In this document: one piece after another, positions 25,650 through 34,547 of the stretch
Numbering within the stretch: the first letter of the stretch is position 1
Layout: every line of letters starts with the position of its first letter
NCBI RefSeq assembly: GCF_012927125.1
Contig: NZ_JABBFZ010000009.1
Location: 124,001-188,000, forward strand
Length of the DNA: 64,000 nucleotides
Reading direction: 5' to 3'
Source: Paraburkholderia antibiotica
GTDB lineage: Bacteria > Pseudomonadota > Gammaproteobacteria > Burkholderiales > Burkholderiaceae
Notes under the pieces: generated by a model
Told to the model about the DNA's origin: nothing
Databases searched by the model: none
What the model saw: only the letters and a program-made list of their open reading frames with translations
Made by a program: the position numbers and the translations under genes

Positions 25650-25691
25650 AAGCCCCCGTATGCCGGAGCGATCAGGCGTACGAGGGCTTTT
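25650..25691 (+). terminator. Intrinsic terminator after tlpA-like gene
   Basis: An 11-base stem with one mismatch (AAGCCCCCGTA / TACGAGGGCTT), an inner GCC/GGC step, and TTTT directly after it, about 30 bases past the stop of the thioredoxin-like gene. It may also serve the convergent glycosyltransferase. Confidence 0.85.
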
Positions 25692-25722
25692 GCGATTTCT
25701 ACTGCGGTTGCGCCCGCTTCCG

Positions 25723-26727
25723 TTAGAGGCCGAGTCGATCGAGAGCCGCGTTGACAGGCGCAGAAACGAAATAGCGCATGGCCTCAAGATGAGACGCATT
25801 GAGAAGCCTGTGATCGCGATAGAGCCCCGCCATTGCGACCAGCCGATCGAGAACGATCGTATGCACGACGCTCGTATCCTGGCCGTAATCGACGGCACCG
25901 GCGCGCACGAGTCTGTCCATCGCACGCACTGTGGTCAGCACGGCTTCGGTATAGGGCGCATACGGTTCGCGAAACGCGGCGACGATCAGCGCGATATCGT
26001 CCGACTCGAGAGCGGGATACCAGCGTGCCAGCAGCGCGCGACGGAATGCCTGAAGACATTCGCTGCCGACTCTGACCTGGCTATGCGTAAAGCTCGCGTC
26101 ATGAGAGCGGTGTTCGGTGAGAACCTCGTCGACATTCGCGAGCTGCCCGCCGGCCACCATGATCGCGCTGAGATAGTCGAGATCTTCCGCGCTGGCCATG
26201 CTTTCGTCGAAGCGGATGCGATGCTTGCGAACGAAAGCAGTGCGTACCATCAGCGTGCCGCCGCTGATGGTGTTCATACCCGAGAGCAGACGTGCCTTGA
26301 TGTTGCCGTCGCCGAGCGCGCAATACGCGATGCCCTCGGCGACGTTGCCGAATACGCGAGCGTGGGATCCGGCGGCAGCGAGGCTGTCGTCATTCTGAAA
26401 GGCCGCGACCTGGACGTCGAGCCGCGTTTCCAGCGCTCTGTCGTCGGCATCGAGACGGGCGATGAACTCGCCTCTGGCCTCATCGAAACCGGTATTCGAA
26501 GCGCTGCTGATGCCGCGGTTCTGCTCGAGAGAGACGACCCGGATACGCGGGTCGTCTCCCGCGGCCTCGAGGGCGGCGGCCCGGGTCCGATCGGACGAGC
26601 CGTCGTCCACGACGATCAGCTCCCAGTTCTGAAGCGTTTGACGCTGAATCGAGGCGATCGCCTCGCCTACGAACGATGCTGCGTTGAAGGCCGGAATGAC
26701 GACTGTGACGAGAGGCGAAAAAACCAT
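25723..26727 (-). CDS. Family 2 glycosyltransferase
   Basis: A 334-aa GT-A fold enzyme. The N-terminal nucleotide-sugar part is clear: VTVVIPAFNAASFVGEAIAS, WELIVVDDGSSDRTR, and the metal-binding ARLDADDRA (DxD). A later EDLDYLSAIM provides the usual ED catalytic element. The C-terminal third (about 210-334) is helical and without recognised motifs. No membrane helix is seen, so it probably acts at the cytoplasmic face on a polysaccharide or glycolipid acceptor. It is monocistronic; acceptor unknown. Confidence 0.88.
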   Translation of the reverse strand: MVFSPLVTVVIPAFNAASFVGEAIASIQRQTLQNWELIVVDDGSSDRTRAAALEAAGDDPRIRVVSLEQNRGISSASNTGFDEARGEFIARLDADDRALETRLDVQVAAFQNDDSLAAAGSHARVFGNVAEGIAYCALGDGNIKARLLSGMNTISGGTLMVRTAFVRKHRIRFDESMASAEDLDYLSAIMVAGGQLANVDEVLTEHRSHDASFTHSQVRVGSECLQAFRRALLARWYPALESDDIALIVAAFREPYAPYTEAVLTTVRAMDRLVRAGAVDYGQDTSVVHTIVLDRLVAMAGLYRDHRLLNASHLEAMRYFVSAPVNAALDRLGL

Positions 26728-26845
26728 GATGCAATGCTCGAAGGCGGACTTCCGGCCACGCGCGCGGAACGTCGCCGCCCGCGTCGCACCCAGTCGGGCG
26801 TTGCAGATTTCAAAGCCCGACCGGCAGCGCGCTGCCTAACCCGCT

Positions 26846-27712
26846 CTAGAATAAATAATTAGCAAAGAGCCCATACGTGATCTGACTCGTCTTCTCCGTG
26901 ATCGGGCTGTCGTTCGCATCGCCGCGCAGCCATGCGAACGAGACGCTTGCGCCGACATTCCAGTTCGTCGCGATCCGGTATGCACCGTTGACGGAGAAGC
27001 GCAGCTGATTCAAACCGGAGCCCGCCGAATACGTCGGCAAACCGGAGCGGGCGCTTTGCTCCGAGTTCACGCCGAAATACGTTTCGTTGTACTTGCTGCT
27101 CGCCCAGGTCAAACCCGGTCCGGCGGACAGCGTGAGTTGCGGGATCGGCTGATAGCGGCCGAGCAGATCGAACGTCGCGACTGTACCACGATCGTTACCG
27201 GCGATATCGGTCAGCACGCTCGCGCGCGCGGTGATGAACTGATACGTGTACACGCCGAACAGTTCGGCATGCGCGGTCCGCTTGACGTCGCCGAGGCCGT
27301 GCAGCCGCGAATCGTCCGACTCGTTACGCGGATCGATGAAATCGTAAGTGATGGCCGCGCCGATCCGCCAGTTACTGTCGCGATACAGATACGCGCCGAG
27401 CGACAATATGGAAGCGGCATCCGGATTCGAGCCGATAAAGAAGCGGTCGTAATTCGCGCTCACAACCGGCACCACTTCCCATTTGGTGCCGCTCGCGCCG
27501 GGAAACTTCGGCATGTTCACGACCCCGGCGCCCACCGTAAAGCGCCACGGGCTCGTCCCCGCGCCAGCTGACTGCGTGACTTCCGGCGCGCCAACCGAAT
27601 ACAGGCCTTCGGACAAGCCGAGCGTATCGTCCGCCATGGCGGCGACGGCAAACAGCGACAGTGCAGAACCCACCAGCACCTTGATCATGCGTGGCTTGGA
27701 CACATCAATCAT
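26846..27712 (-). CDS. MipA/OmpV-family outer-membrane protein
   Basis: A 288-aa predicted outer-membrane barrel. After a signal peptide (IKVLVGSALSLFAVAAMA) the mature part has amphipathic strands (WRFTVGAGVVNMPKFPGASG, RIGAAITYDFIDPR) and ends in a terminal aromatic strand, TYGLFANYLF, as outer-membrane proteins do. MipA/OmpV proteins act as scaffolds for murein enzymes or as sensors and porins. The ATG at 27712 is preferred over the longer frame to 27760. Confidence 0.87.
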   Translation of the reverse strand: MIDVSKPRMIKVLVGSALSLFAVAAMADDTLGLSEGLYSVGAPEVTQSAGAGTSPWRFTVGAGVVNMPKFPGASGTKWEVVPVVSANYDRFFIGSNPDAASILSLGAYLYRDSNWRIGAAITYDFIDPRNESDDSRLHGLGDVKRTAHAELFGVYTYQFITARASVLTDIAGNDRGTVATFDLLGRYQPIPQLTLSAGPGLTWASSKYNETYFGVNSEQSARSGLPTYSAGSGLNQLRFSVNGAYRIATNWNVGASVSFAWLRGDANDSPITEKTSQITYGLFANYLF

Positions 27713-28303
27713 CCCGGTCTCTCCGTGGAAATTAAACAGGCGCAAGCGCAATCGCGCCATTTCAAACGTTTATCGCATACTGTCGCTACTGTTGTATCGA
27801 TGAATAGTGCCCGGTTGAATGCCGAGGAGATATCCGCGGCAATTCGAATACCGGATAGCCGCATATAACGGTTTCCGATAGCGCGATAAAAGCCGCACTG
27901 CAACGGCGCTCGAAGGATGGGCCACCGCCACGCGCGCGAACCATGCCGATGAGCCCACCGTGACGGCTCGTTGCAACCACTCGACTCGGACGTTTTCCTG
28001 ATCCATTCTGCTCCCCGAAAGGATTGAGCGATTGAATTATTACGTCTTTTCCGGGAATGCCATGGCTAAGGAGTGGCATGAGCATAGCCGGTTTTTTTCG
28101 CCGGTCGCAAGCGGATTTTTTTAATTGCCTGCTACAACCGGATCGATTGGGCAATGGCGGCAAACCCAGCGCTGGCATGAAAACCGCCGGATTTGCCATC
28201 CGCGATCGCAAACGATACTCTTTGCGAACTTGGCTTTTCTTCGCCGCCGATCCTGATCGCGCGGCGAGCTTCGATGCGCGGTGATCTACGTTATGGGTGA
28301 GCT
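27713..28303. other. Intergenic region, nothing convincing
   Basis: About 590 bases between the divergent MipA-like and amidohydrolase genes. A small ORF at 28078-28284 has an AAGGAG but an odd composition and no recognisable product; I leave it out. No clear promoter pair found. Confidence 0.35.
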
Positions 28304-29770
28304 ATGCCTCCAGGAAAGTACATCGGCAATAAATCAGTCAGTCAGTCGTTTTCATGTCTTTGCGATAAGACGCAAACGCAGTATGCCAACCGCCGCATCA
28401 GCGCCGACCTGTCGCGCCGCGGTTTTGTAGCCGGCCTCGCGGCCTCGATGCTGAGCCTGGTGCTGCCCGGCCTCAGTCATGCCCAGAGCACCCAGCCGCC
28501 GGCGGCACCGCCCAAGCCGGTGCTGTTCACGAATTTCCGCCTGTTCGACGGCAAGTCGTCCCGCTTGCGCGACGGCCTCTATATGGTGGTCGAAGGCAAT
28601 ACGATCAGTCAGTTGGGCCAGGGCCAGCCCGCGTCGACCGAAGGCAAGACGGTCGTCGATTGCGGCGGCAAGGTGATCATGCCCGGCCTGATCGACATGC
28701 ACTGGCATTCGCTGCTCGCCGCGGTGCCGATTCAAGTCATTCTTCAGTCGGACATCGCGCTCGTCCATCTGGCCGCGAGCGCCGAAGCGGAACGTACGCT
28801 GTTGCGCGGCTTCACGACGATCCGCGACGCGGGCGGCCCGTCGTTCGCGCTGAAGCAGGCGATCGATAGCGGCATGATCTCCGGCCCGCGCATCTATCCG
28901 TCCGGCGCGATGATCACCACCACCGGCGGCCACGGCGACTTCCGTTCGCTCGCCGATCTGCCGCGCACCAGCAATCAGGTCAGTCAGTCCGAACGCGATG
29001 GCGGTACCGCGATCGCCGATACCGAAGACGAAGTGCGTCTGCGCGTGCGCGAGCAGTTCATTCAGGGTGCGACGCAGATCAAGATGGTCGGCTGCGGTGG
29101 CGTATCGACGCCGCGCAGTCCGCTCGACATGCTCACGTTCACCGAGAAGCAGATGCGCGCGGCGGTAGAAACCGCGGCGGACTGGGGTACGTACGTGCTC
29201 GTGCATGCGTACACGCCCGAATCGATTCAGCGCTCGGTCGCCGCGGGCGTGCGCTGCATCGAACACGGTCACCTGATGGACGACAAGACCGCCGCGCTGA
29301 TGGCGAAAAACGACACATGGTTGAGCACGCAACCGTTCGTCAGCGAACAGGACGTCGCGCCGCTGTCGGGACCGAGCCGCGAGAAATTCCTCGAAGTGGT
29401 GGCAGGCACCGACAACGTCTACAAGCTCGCCCGCAAGCACGGTCTCAAGGTCGCGTTCGGCACGGATCTGATTTTTTCGCAATCGCTCGCGACGCGCCAG
29501 GGCACCATGCTCACGCATATGAAGCGCTGGTACAACGCGTCGGAAGCGCTGAACATGGCGACCGGCACCAACGGGCAACTGCTTGCGATGTCCGGCGAGC
29601 GCAATCCGTATCCGCGCAAACTCGGCGTACTCGAAGAAGGCGCGTATGCGGATCTGCTGCTCGTCGACGGCAATCCGCTCGATAACATCGATCTGCTCGC
29701 CAACCCCGAACAGAACCTGCGCATCGTCATGAAAGACGGGAAGTTCTACAAGAACACGCTCAAGGCGTAG
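28304..29770 (+). CDS. Tat-exported metal-dependent amidohydrolase
   Basis: Amidohydrolase-superfamily protein of 488 aa. A long n-region leads to a twin-arginine motif (LSRRGFVAGLAASMLSLVL) with cleavage near SHAQS. The barrel has the entry metal motif MPGLIDMHWHSLL (HxH), HAYTPESIQ and IEHGHLMDD histidines, and AFGTDLIFSQ with the catalytic Asp. A Lys in QIKMVGCGG could bridge the two metals. It belongs to the imidazolonepropionase/prolidase-like branch; substrate likely a small amide, lactam or dipeptide. Convergent with the GH3 gene across a hairpin. Confidence 0.9.
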   Translation: MPPGKYIGNKSVSQSFSCLCDKTQTQYANRRISADLSRRGFVAGLAASMLSLVLPGLSHAQSTQPPAAPPKPVLFTNFRLFDGKSSRLRDGLYMVVEGNTISQLGQGQPASTEGKTVVDCGGKVIMPGLIDMHWHSLLAAVPIQVILQSDIALVHLAASAEAERTLLRGFTTIRDAGGPSFALKQAIDSGMISGPRIYPSGAMITTTGGHGDFRSLADLPRTSNQVSQSERDGGTAIADTEDEVRLRVREQFIQGATQIKMVGCGGVSTPRSPLDMLTFTEKQMRAAVETAADWGTYVLVHAYTPESIQRSVAAGVRCIEHGHLMDDKTAALMAKNDTWLSTQPFVSEQDVAPLSGPSREKFLEVVAGTDNVYKLARKHGLKVAFGTDLIFSQSLATRQGTMLTHMKRWYNASEALNMATGTNGQLLAMSGERNPYPRKLGVLEEGAYADLLLVDGNPLDNIDLLANPEQNLRIVMKDGKFYKNTLKA

Positions 29771-29780
29771 TAAACGATTT

Positions 29781-29823
29781 GGCCGGGAACGTGTCGCATG
29801 AAATCGTCGACACGTCCCCGGCC
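29781..29823. terminator. Hairpin between convergent genes
   Basis: A 15-bp inverted repeat with one mismatch (arms 29781-29795 and 29809-29823) in the short gap between the amidohydrolase and GH3 stops. No T-run on either side, so a weak bidirectional terminator at best. Confidence 0.4.
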
Positions 29824-29936
29824 TGAAGACTTACCTGAAATTCCTCCCTGAACTGCCTGCCTGACTCTCCGCAGCAGTTTCATCCGAACCCGGGCGCAAC
29901 CTCCATCGCGCCCGGATTCGCTACACCGTCGGCGAT

Positions 29937-32150
29937 TTAGCTGTGGCCTTGCAGACGGATGTCACGCGACGAAGCACCGACAAACACCGAGCTGCCCGGC
30001 ACATATTGCCAGCGGCTGTTGGTCGTATCCCACACGCTCTGCATGCGCTGCGTGACGATCATATGCACACGGCGCGATTCGCCCGGGTTCAGACCGACCT
30101 TGTCCCAACCGACCAGACGCCGCGGCGGTTCGCCCTGATACGGCACGCCGAGGTACACCTGCGGCACTTCCGCGCCGGCGACGCGGCCATCGTTACGCAC
30201 GTTGAACGACACGTCGATCAGGTTGCCCGGCAGATGCAGCACCGACAGACCCGAGTACGCGAAGTGCGTGTACGACAGACCGTAGCCGAACTCGAACATC
30301 GGCGTGATGTTCTGCGAGTCGTACCAGCGATAGCCCATGTCGAGCTTCTCGGTGTAGACCGGGTTGGTCGCGAATGCACCGTTGGTGCCCCACGTCGGCG
30401 TATCCTGGTCGCGCACCGGGAACGTGACGGGCAGCTTGCCGGAAGGATTGACCTTGCCGAACAGCACATTCGCAATCGCCTTGCCGCCGCCCTCGCCCGG
30501 ATACCACGCTTCGACGATCGCCGACACGCTGTCCTTCCACGGCATCAGCACCGGGTTGCCGCTTTCGACCACCACGATCGTGTGCGGGTTGGCCGCTGCG
30601 ACCGCTTCGACGAGCGCATCCTGGTTGGTCGGATTCGCCAGCGCGAGGCTCGTCAGATCGCCGAAGTCCTCGCCGGCCGGCTGCGCAACGACGACGATCG
30701 CGACATCGGAGTTGGCCGCCAGCGTCGCTGCATCGCTGATCTGCTGCTGCGTGTAGGCGGCGAACGGCGACTGCTGATCGCTATTGCCGGAGAAGGTCAC
30801 CTTGGCCTGCGGCGCGAGCGACTGAATCGCCGACACGAGCGGCGTGTTCAGCTTCAGCCACGGGTTGGTCCACCAGCTGCAACCGGTCGACGTACCGAAC
30901 GTCAAGCCGCCGCAACCCGCGAACGCGCCCGTCACCGGATCGCGCGTATTGCCCGAGCCGCCGCCCGTCAGCACCGCCGCATCCGCGTGACCGCCGATCA
31001 CCGCGATGCGCGACAGCGCACCGGCGGCAAGCGGCAACTGATTGCTGGCGTTCTTCAGGAGTACCATCGACTGCTCTTCGGCCGACTGCGTGAATGCATT
31101 CGCGGCCGCGAAATTGATGGGGCCGGCCTTGGCCGGATCGTCCATCACGCCGGTGCGAATCATCACGTACAGCTTGCGCTCGACCATGTCGTTCAGACGC
31201 GCGGTCGACACCGAGCCGTTCGCGATCGCCTGCTTGACCAGCGTGGGCGTCAGATAAACCGTCGAGCCGACATCTTCTTCCTCGTCGAGACCGGCATTGA
31301 TGGCGGGCGCCGTGCTCTGCGCCGCGCCCCAATCCGATTGCACCTGCCCCTGGAATTTCCAGTCGTTCTTCAGCACGTCGTTCAGGATGTGCGAGTTCTC
31401 GCACGCATAGGTGCCGTTCACGCGGTTGTAGCTACACATCACGCTGCCCGGCTGCGCACGGCGCGCGGCGATTTCGAACGGCAGCAGATAGAGCTCGCGC
31501 ATCGTGCGTTCGTCGATCTGGCTGTTGCCGCCATTGCGGCCATGCTCCTGCTCGTTGCCCATGTAGTGCTTGATCGTCGCGATGACCTTCTGGCTTTGCG
31601 TGCCGTCGGTGCGCTCCGCGAGCATTTCGCCGGCCAGCACCGGGTCTTCGCCGAGGTACTCGAACAGCCGCCCGCCGCGCGGTTCGCGTGCGAGGTTGGT
31701 GCCGCCGCCAAGGCCCATGCCGAAGCCCTGCTGACGCAGCTCGATCGCGATCTGCTTGCCGAAGTTCCACGCCAGCGCGGGATCCCAGCTAGCCGCCAGG
31801 CCGATCGTGGACGGGAAGGTCGTCGATGCTTGTGACGTGCTGCCCGAACCGGTCGACGAGTCGGCCATGTTCAGATCGGGAATGCCGAGCCGCGGCACGC
31901 CCTGAATGTAGCCTGCGCCGCCGCCCGGCACGGCCGACATCGCGTACTCCGAATGGATGAACTGCAGTTTTTCGTCGATCGTCATCTTGCCGACGAGGGT
32001 TTCAGCACGCCGATGCGCCGCCGCCGATGCGAACGCGTTCAGCACCGTCGACAGCGGCGCGAAATCGAGTCCGGGAGTGGGCAGTTCCGCGTGCGCAGCA
32101 GCGCTCACGGCCGCCGCTATCGCGACGGCCGGCCATAGTTTCTTTTGCAT
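29937..32150 (-). CDS. Glycoside hydrolase family 3 beta-glucosidase
   Basis: Exported GH3 enzyme of 737 aa, about the full family length. A signal peptide (LWPAVAIAAAVSAAAHAEL) precedes the (beta/alpha)8 domain with the nucleophile in VQSDWGAAQS, an alpha/beta sandwich domain containing VVVAQPAGEDFGD and VVESGNPVLMPW, and a C-terminal fibronectin-III-like domain (EVPQVYLGVP, KVGLNPGESRRV). The GMGLGGGTNLAREPRGGRLF and KHYMGNEQEHGRN segments are family hallmarks. I use the ATG at 32150 (GGAGA upstream); the frame opens at 32276. A PurR/LacI-like palindrome lies 93 bases upstream. It probably releases glucose from plant beta-glucosides. Confidence 0.95.
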   Translation of the reverse strand: MQKKLWPAVAIAAAVSAAAHAELPTPGLDFAPLSTVLNAFASAAAHRRAETLVGKMTIDEKLQFIHSEYAMSAVPGGGAGYIQGVPRLGIPDLNMADSSTGSGSTSQASTTFPSTIGLAASWDPALAWNFGKQIAIELRQQGFGMGLGGGTNLAREPRGGRLFEYLGEDPVLAGEMLAERTDGTQSQKVIATIKHYMGNEQEHGRNGGNSQIDERTMRELYLLPFEIAARRAQPGSVMCSYNRVNGTYACENSHILNDVLKNDWKFQGQVQSDWGAAQSTAPAINAGLDEEEDVGSTVYLTPTLVKQAIANGSVSTARLNDMVERKLYVMIRTGVMDDPAKAGPINFAAANAFTQSAEEQSMVLLKNASNQLPLAAGALSRIAVIGGHADAAVLTGGGSGNTRDPVTGAFAGCGGLTFGTSTGCSWWTNPWLKLNTPLVSAIQSLAPQAKVTFSGNSDQQSPFAAYTQQQISDAATLAANSDVAIVVVAQPAGEDFGDLTSLALANPTNQDALVEAVAAANPHTIVVVESGNPVLMPWKDSVSAIVEAWYPGEGGGKAIANVLFGKVNPSGKLPVTFPVRDQDTPTWGTNGAFATNPVYTEKLDMGYRWYDSQNITPMFEFGYGLSYTHFAYSGLSVLHLPGNLIDVSFNVRNDGRVAGAEVPQVYLGVPYQGEPPRRLVGWDKVGLNPGESRRVHMIVTQRMQSVWDTTNSRWQYVPGSSVFVGASSRDIRLQGHS

Positions 32151-32242
32151 ACATGTCTCTCCGAAATTGTGCTTTTCTGGGGGCAGCGGAACGCGTCGGT
32201 GGGTGGAAAGCGGACGCGAGAACAGGCATTGCAGCGATGACT

Positions 32243-32254
32243 GCAAACGTTTGC
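32243..32254. promoter_or_regulatory. GCAAACGTTTGC operator upstream of GH3
   Basis: A perfect 12-bp palindrome identical to the core of the PurR/LacI-family operator consensus. It is 93 bases upstream of the GH3 start, suggesting repression by a LacI-type sugar regulator encoded outside the window. Confidence 0.6.
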
Positions 32255-32320
32255 CTGCTGGAAGAAGAATCGACACGACGGGTGGGCTGTAGCGACTCTC
32301 CGTGGTGAGTAATGTAAGAA

Positions 32321-32335
32321 TGTAGTCTAACTACA
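32321..32335. promoter_or_regulatory. TGTAGT-CTA-ACTACA dyad
   Basis: A perfect 6-bp inverted repeat with a three-base centre, about 170 bases upstream of GH3. Its binding protein is unknown; the form resembles RpiR- or GntR-type sites. Confidence 0.4.
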
Positions 32336-32817
32336 GCATCAGTATTTCTACCAATACGTGTGTTTTTATGCGTAATGGGCCGCAAGGCTTTGCTTACATA
32401 ATCTCATTGAAAGAAATAGCCTGAATTGCGGTAATTTTTATCAGAATTTTTATTCGCAAACGATGAATTCGGAAAAATATGCGAATAATCTGGTATTTGT
32501 TCTATCGCCCGCATTGCATGCGTTGCCCGATCACGGCGCCGCTGCAATCCGAGCCGCATATGCAGGGATTTTCTGACATCCACCTCTTTCCACGCGTCGT
32601 ATCGGCACTCTTCGCACGCGGCAACCCACGGTAATTCCGCAACAGCCTCGTAGCGATTTGATCGCTAATGCGATGCCAAATCATTGCAATCGCCATTTGA
32701 AAATTGCTAAAGCACCGTAGCGTAGCTAGCGGATAAACGCCCGTACCCGACCCACTATTGACAACAAAAAAACGGCTGTCTAATTTACTGGAAATATCCT
32801 CCTTTAAACTGGAACAC

Positions 32818-33405
32818 ATGGACGTCAACACCCTGATCGCGCGACGTCTGAAGGCGCTGCGCGACGCGCAGAACTGGTCGCTCGATGCACTGGCCGAGCG
32901 CAGCAAGGTCAGCCGCTCGAACATCTCGCTGATCGAACGCGGCCAAAGCAGCCCCACCGCCACCGTGCTCGACAAGCTCGCCACCGCGCTGAACGTGCCG
33001 CTGGCGGCGCTCTTCGAACAGGACGACGCGCCGGCCGCGGAAACATCGCCCGTCAGCCGCGCCGCCGATCAGACGGTGTGGACCGATCCGGGCTCCGGTT
33101 ACGTGCGGCGTCATCTGTCGCCCACCGCGCGTTCGGCCATTCAGTTGGTCGAGGTTGACTTTCCCGCCGGTCAACGCGTCAGCTACGAAACCGGTGCGCG
33201 CGACGCGGACATCCATCAGCAGATCTGGATGCTCGAAGGGGCGATGGAAATCACCGTGGGCGACACCAGTTGGCGACTCAAACCGGGCGACTGCCTGGCG
33301 ATGCGTCTCGACAGCCCGAACGTATTCCGCAATCCCACGCGCAAACGCGCTCGCTATCTCGTGGCACTGACCACCTTCGCAGTCAACGAACGGAGCAACG
33401 GATGA
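32818..33405 (+). CDS. XRE-cupin transcriptional regulator
   Basis: A 195-aa regulator with an N-terminal XRE helix-turn-helix (about 5-62: RLKALRDAQNWSLDALAERS, SRSNISLIERGQSSPTATVL) and a C-terminal cupin domain (about 105-185: QIWMLEGAMEITVGDTSWRL, KPGDCLAM). Such proteins sense a small ligand through the cupin and repress amino-acid or polyamine genes. The ATG at 32818 is chosen because it opens the HTH domain; the ribosome site is weak. The stop overlaps the next ATG (ATGA), so it is translationally coupled to the GNAT gene. Confidence 0.92.
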   Translation: MDVNTLIARRLKALRDAQNWSLDALAERSKVSRSNISLIERGQSSPTATVLDKLATALNVPLAALFEQDDAPAAETSPVSRAADQTVWTDPGSGYVRRHLSPTARSAIQLVEVDFPAGQRVSYETGARDADIHQQIWMLEGAMEITVGDTSWRLKPGDCLAMRLDSPNVFRNPTRKRARYLVALTTFAVNERSNG

Positions 33406-33929
33406 CCGATCACATCACCATACGACGGGTCGGCGCACAGGAAGCCGCCGCCTGTATCGAAGCGCTCGCCGACGTGCTGATCGACTGCGTGGAAGGGGGC
33501 GCATCGGTCAGCTTCATGCTACCGATCTCGCGCGACGTGGCGCGCGCGTTCTGGCGCCACGTCGCCGATGGCGTTGCACACGGCGAGCGCGCGCTACTGA
33601 TTGCGCAAGACACAGCCGGCGCAATCGTCGGCACCGTGCAGCTGATCACCGCGCAGCCCGAAAACCAGCCGCATCGCGCGGACGTCGCGAAAATGCTCGT
33701 CCACAGAAACGCACGTCGACGCGGTATCGGACAATCGCTGATGAACGAGATCGACCGACTCGCACGCGCAGAAAACAAGTCGGTGCTGGTACTCGATACG
33801 GTCACCGGCGGCGACGCCGAGCGCCTCTATCGGCGCGCCGGCTGGCAGCGCGTCGGCGACGTGCCGAACTACGCGCTGATGCCCGACGGCGCACTCTGCG
33901 GCACCACGTTCTACTGCAAGCAGCTTTAA
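33402..33929 (+). CDS. GNAT-family N-acetyltransferase
   Basis: A 175-aa acetyl-CoA-dependent acetyltransferase. The central and late parts carry the GNAT motifs: IVGTVQLITAQPEN (beta 4), VAKMLVHRNARRRGIGQSLM (acetyl-CoA binding, RRxGIG) and LVLDTVTGGDAERLYRRAGW. The ATG overlaps the upstream XRE-cupin stop, so the pair is an operon and the regulator probably controls this enzyme. The substrate could be an antibiotic, amine or amino acid. Confidence 0.9.
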   Translation: MTDHITIRRVGAQEAAACIEALADVLIDCVEGGASVSFMLPISRDVARAFWRHVADGVAHGERALLIAQDTAGAIVGTVQLITAQPENQPHRADVAKMLVHRNARRRGIGQSLMNEIDRLARAENKSVLVLDTVTGGDAERLYRRAGWQRVGDVPNYALMPDGALCGTTFYCKQL

Positions 33930-33975
33930 CTCCGTAGCCCCGCCGTCGCCCTTCTGCCGCCCTTTCGCCGCGCCG

Positions 33976-34010
33976 CAAGTAGTTGAAAATTTCAACTACT
34001 TGCCTATAAT
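33976..34010 (+). promoter_or_regulatory. Promoter with overlapping MarR-type operator
   Basis: A perfect 13-bp inverted repeat with one central base (arm CAAGTAGTTGAAA, 33976-34002) covers a -35 box TTGAAA (33983-33988) and runs up to a perfect TATAAT (34005-34010) with 16-base spacing. A repressor bound here would block polymerase, consistent with autorepression by the MarR-type product immediately downstream. Confidence 0.8.
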
Positions 34011-34055
34011 GCCCGCATGCCGGCACTGGCTACCTCAGTCGACAGCGGAGCAATC

Positions 34056-34505
34056 GTGTATTCGGACTTCCTCACCTTCAGGCTCGATCTGACCAGCGCG
34101 CTGTTGATCAACCGCGCGAACGAGATCTATCGCGAGCGCTGGGATCTCGACGTGCGGGCGCTGCGCGTGCTGCGTCTCGTGTGCGCGGAGCCGGACATTA
34201 CGCCGAAAGCGGTGTCGCAGCATGCGTTGATCGAAAAAACGCTGCTTTCCAAGGTTCTTTCCGAACTCGAAACGCGTGGCCTGATCCGCCGCCACGCGCA
34301 TGCCTCGGATCGCCGCAGCGTCGCGCTGCGTGCCACCGCGCAAGGCCTCAACGTCGCTCAGGCATCGGAAGCGTTAGGATCGGTCCTCGAAGTCGAGCTC
34401 GCGAAGGCGCTGAGCGCGACCGAACGCAAGACGCTCGAACGCCTGCTCGGCAAATTGTCGAACAGCCTGCTCGCCAGCGAAACCACGCACGCGCCGCCAC
34501 GGTGA
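34056..34505 (+). CDS. MarR-family transcriptional regulator
   Basis: A 149-aa winged-helix regulator: VRALRVLRLVCAEPDITPKA, then the recognition region KTLLSKVLSELETRGLIRR and the wing HASDRRSVALRATAQG. Two starts are possible. The GTG at 34056 has GGAG six bases upstream and is used here; an ATG at 34017 lies almost exactly where transcription should start from the TATAAT at 34005, which would make a leaderless message. It lies 42 bases before an M20 hydrolase gene in the same direction, its probable target along with itself. Confidence 0.88.
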   Translation: MYSDFLTFRLDLTSALLINRANEIYRERWDLDVRALRVLRLVCAEPDITPKAVSQHALIEKTLLSKVLSELETRGLIRRHAHASDRRSVALRATAQGLNVAQASEALGSVLEVELAKALSATERKTLERLLGKLSNSLLASETTHAPPR

Positions 34506-34547
34506 TAGTTCGTTTTCCATAGCATTCACGCCAACCAGGAGCCCTTC

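Larger units (their letters stand above)
32151..32817. other. AT-rich divergent intergenic region
   Basis: About 670 bases between GH3 and the XRE-cupin regulator. The part from 32300 to 32520 is clearly more AT-rich than the surroundings. Two palindromes (listed) lie on the GH3 side. Antisense ORFs crossing it have no ribosome site. No gene seen. Confidence 0.45.

Noticed and set aside
28057..28284. 75-codon plus-strand ORF upstream of the amidohydrolase
   Set aside because: An AAGGAG lies before its internal ATG, but the composition is mixed, no family is recognisable, and it lies in a probable promoter region.
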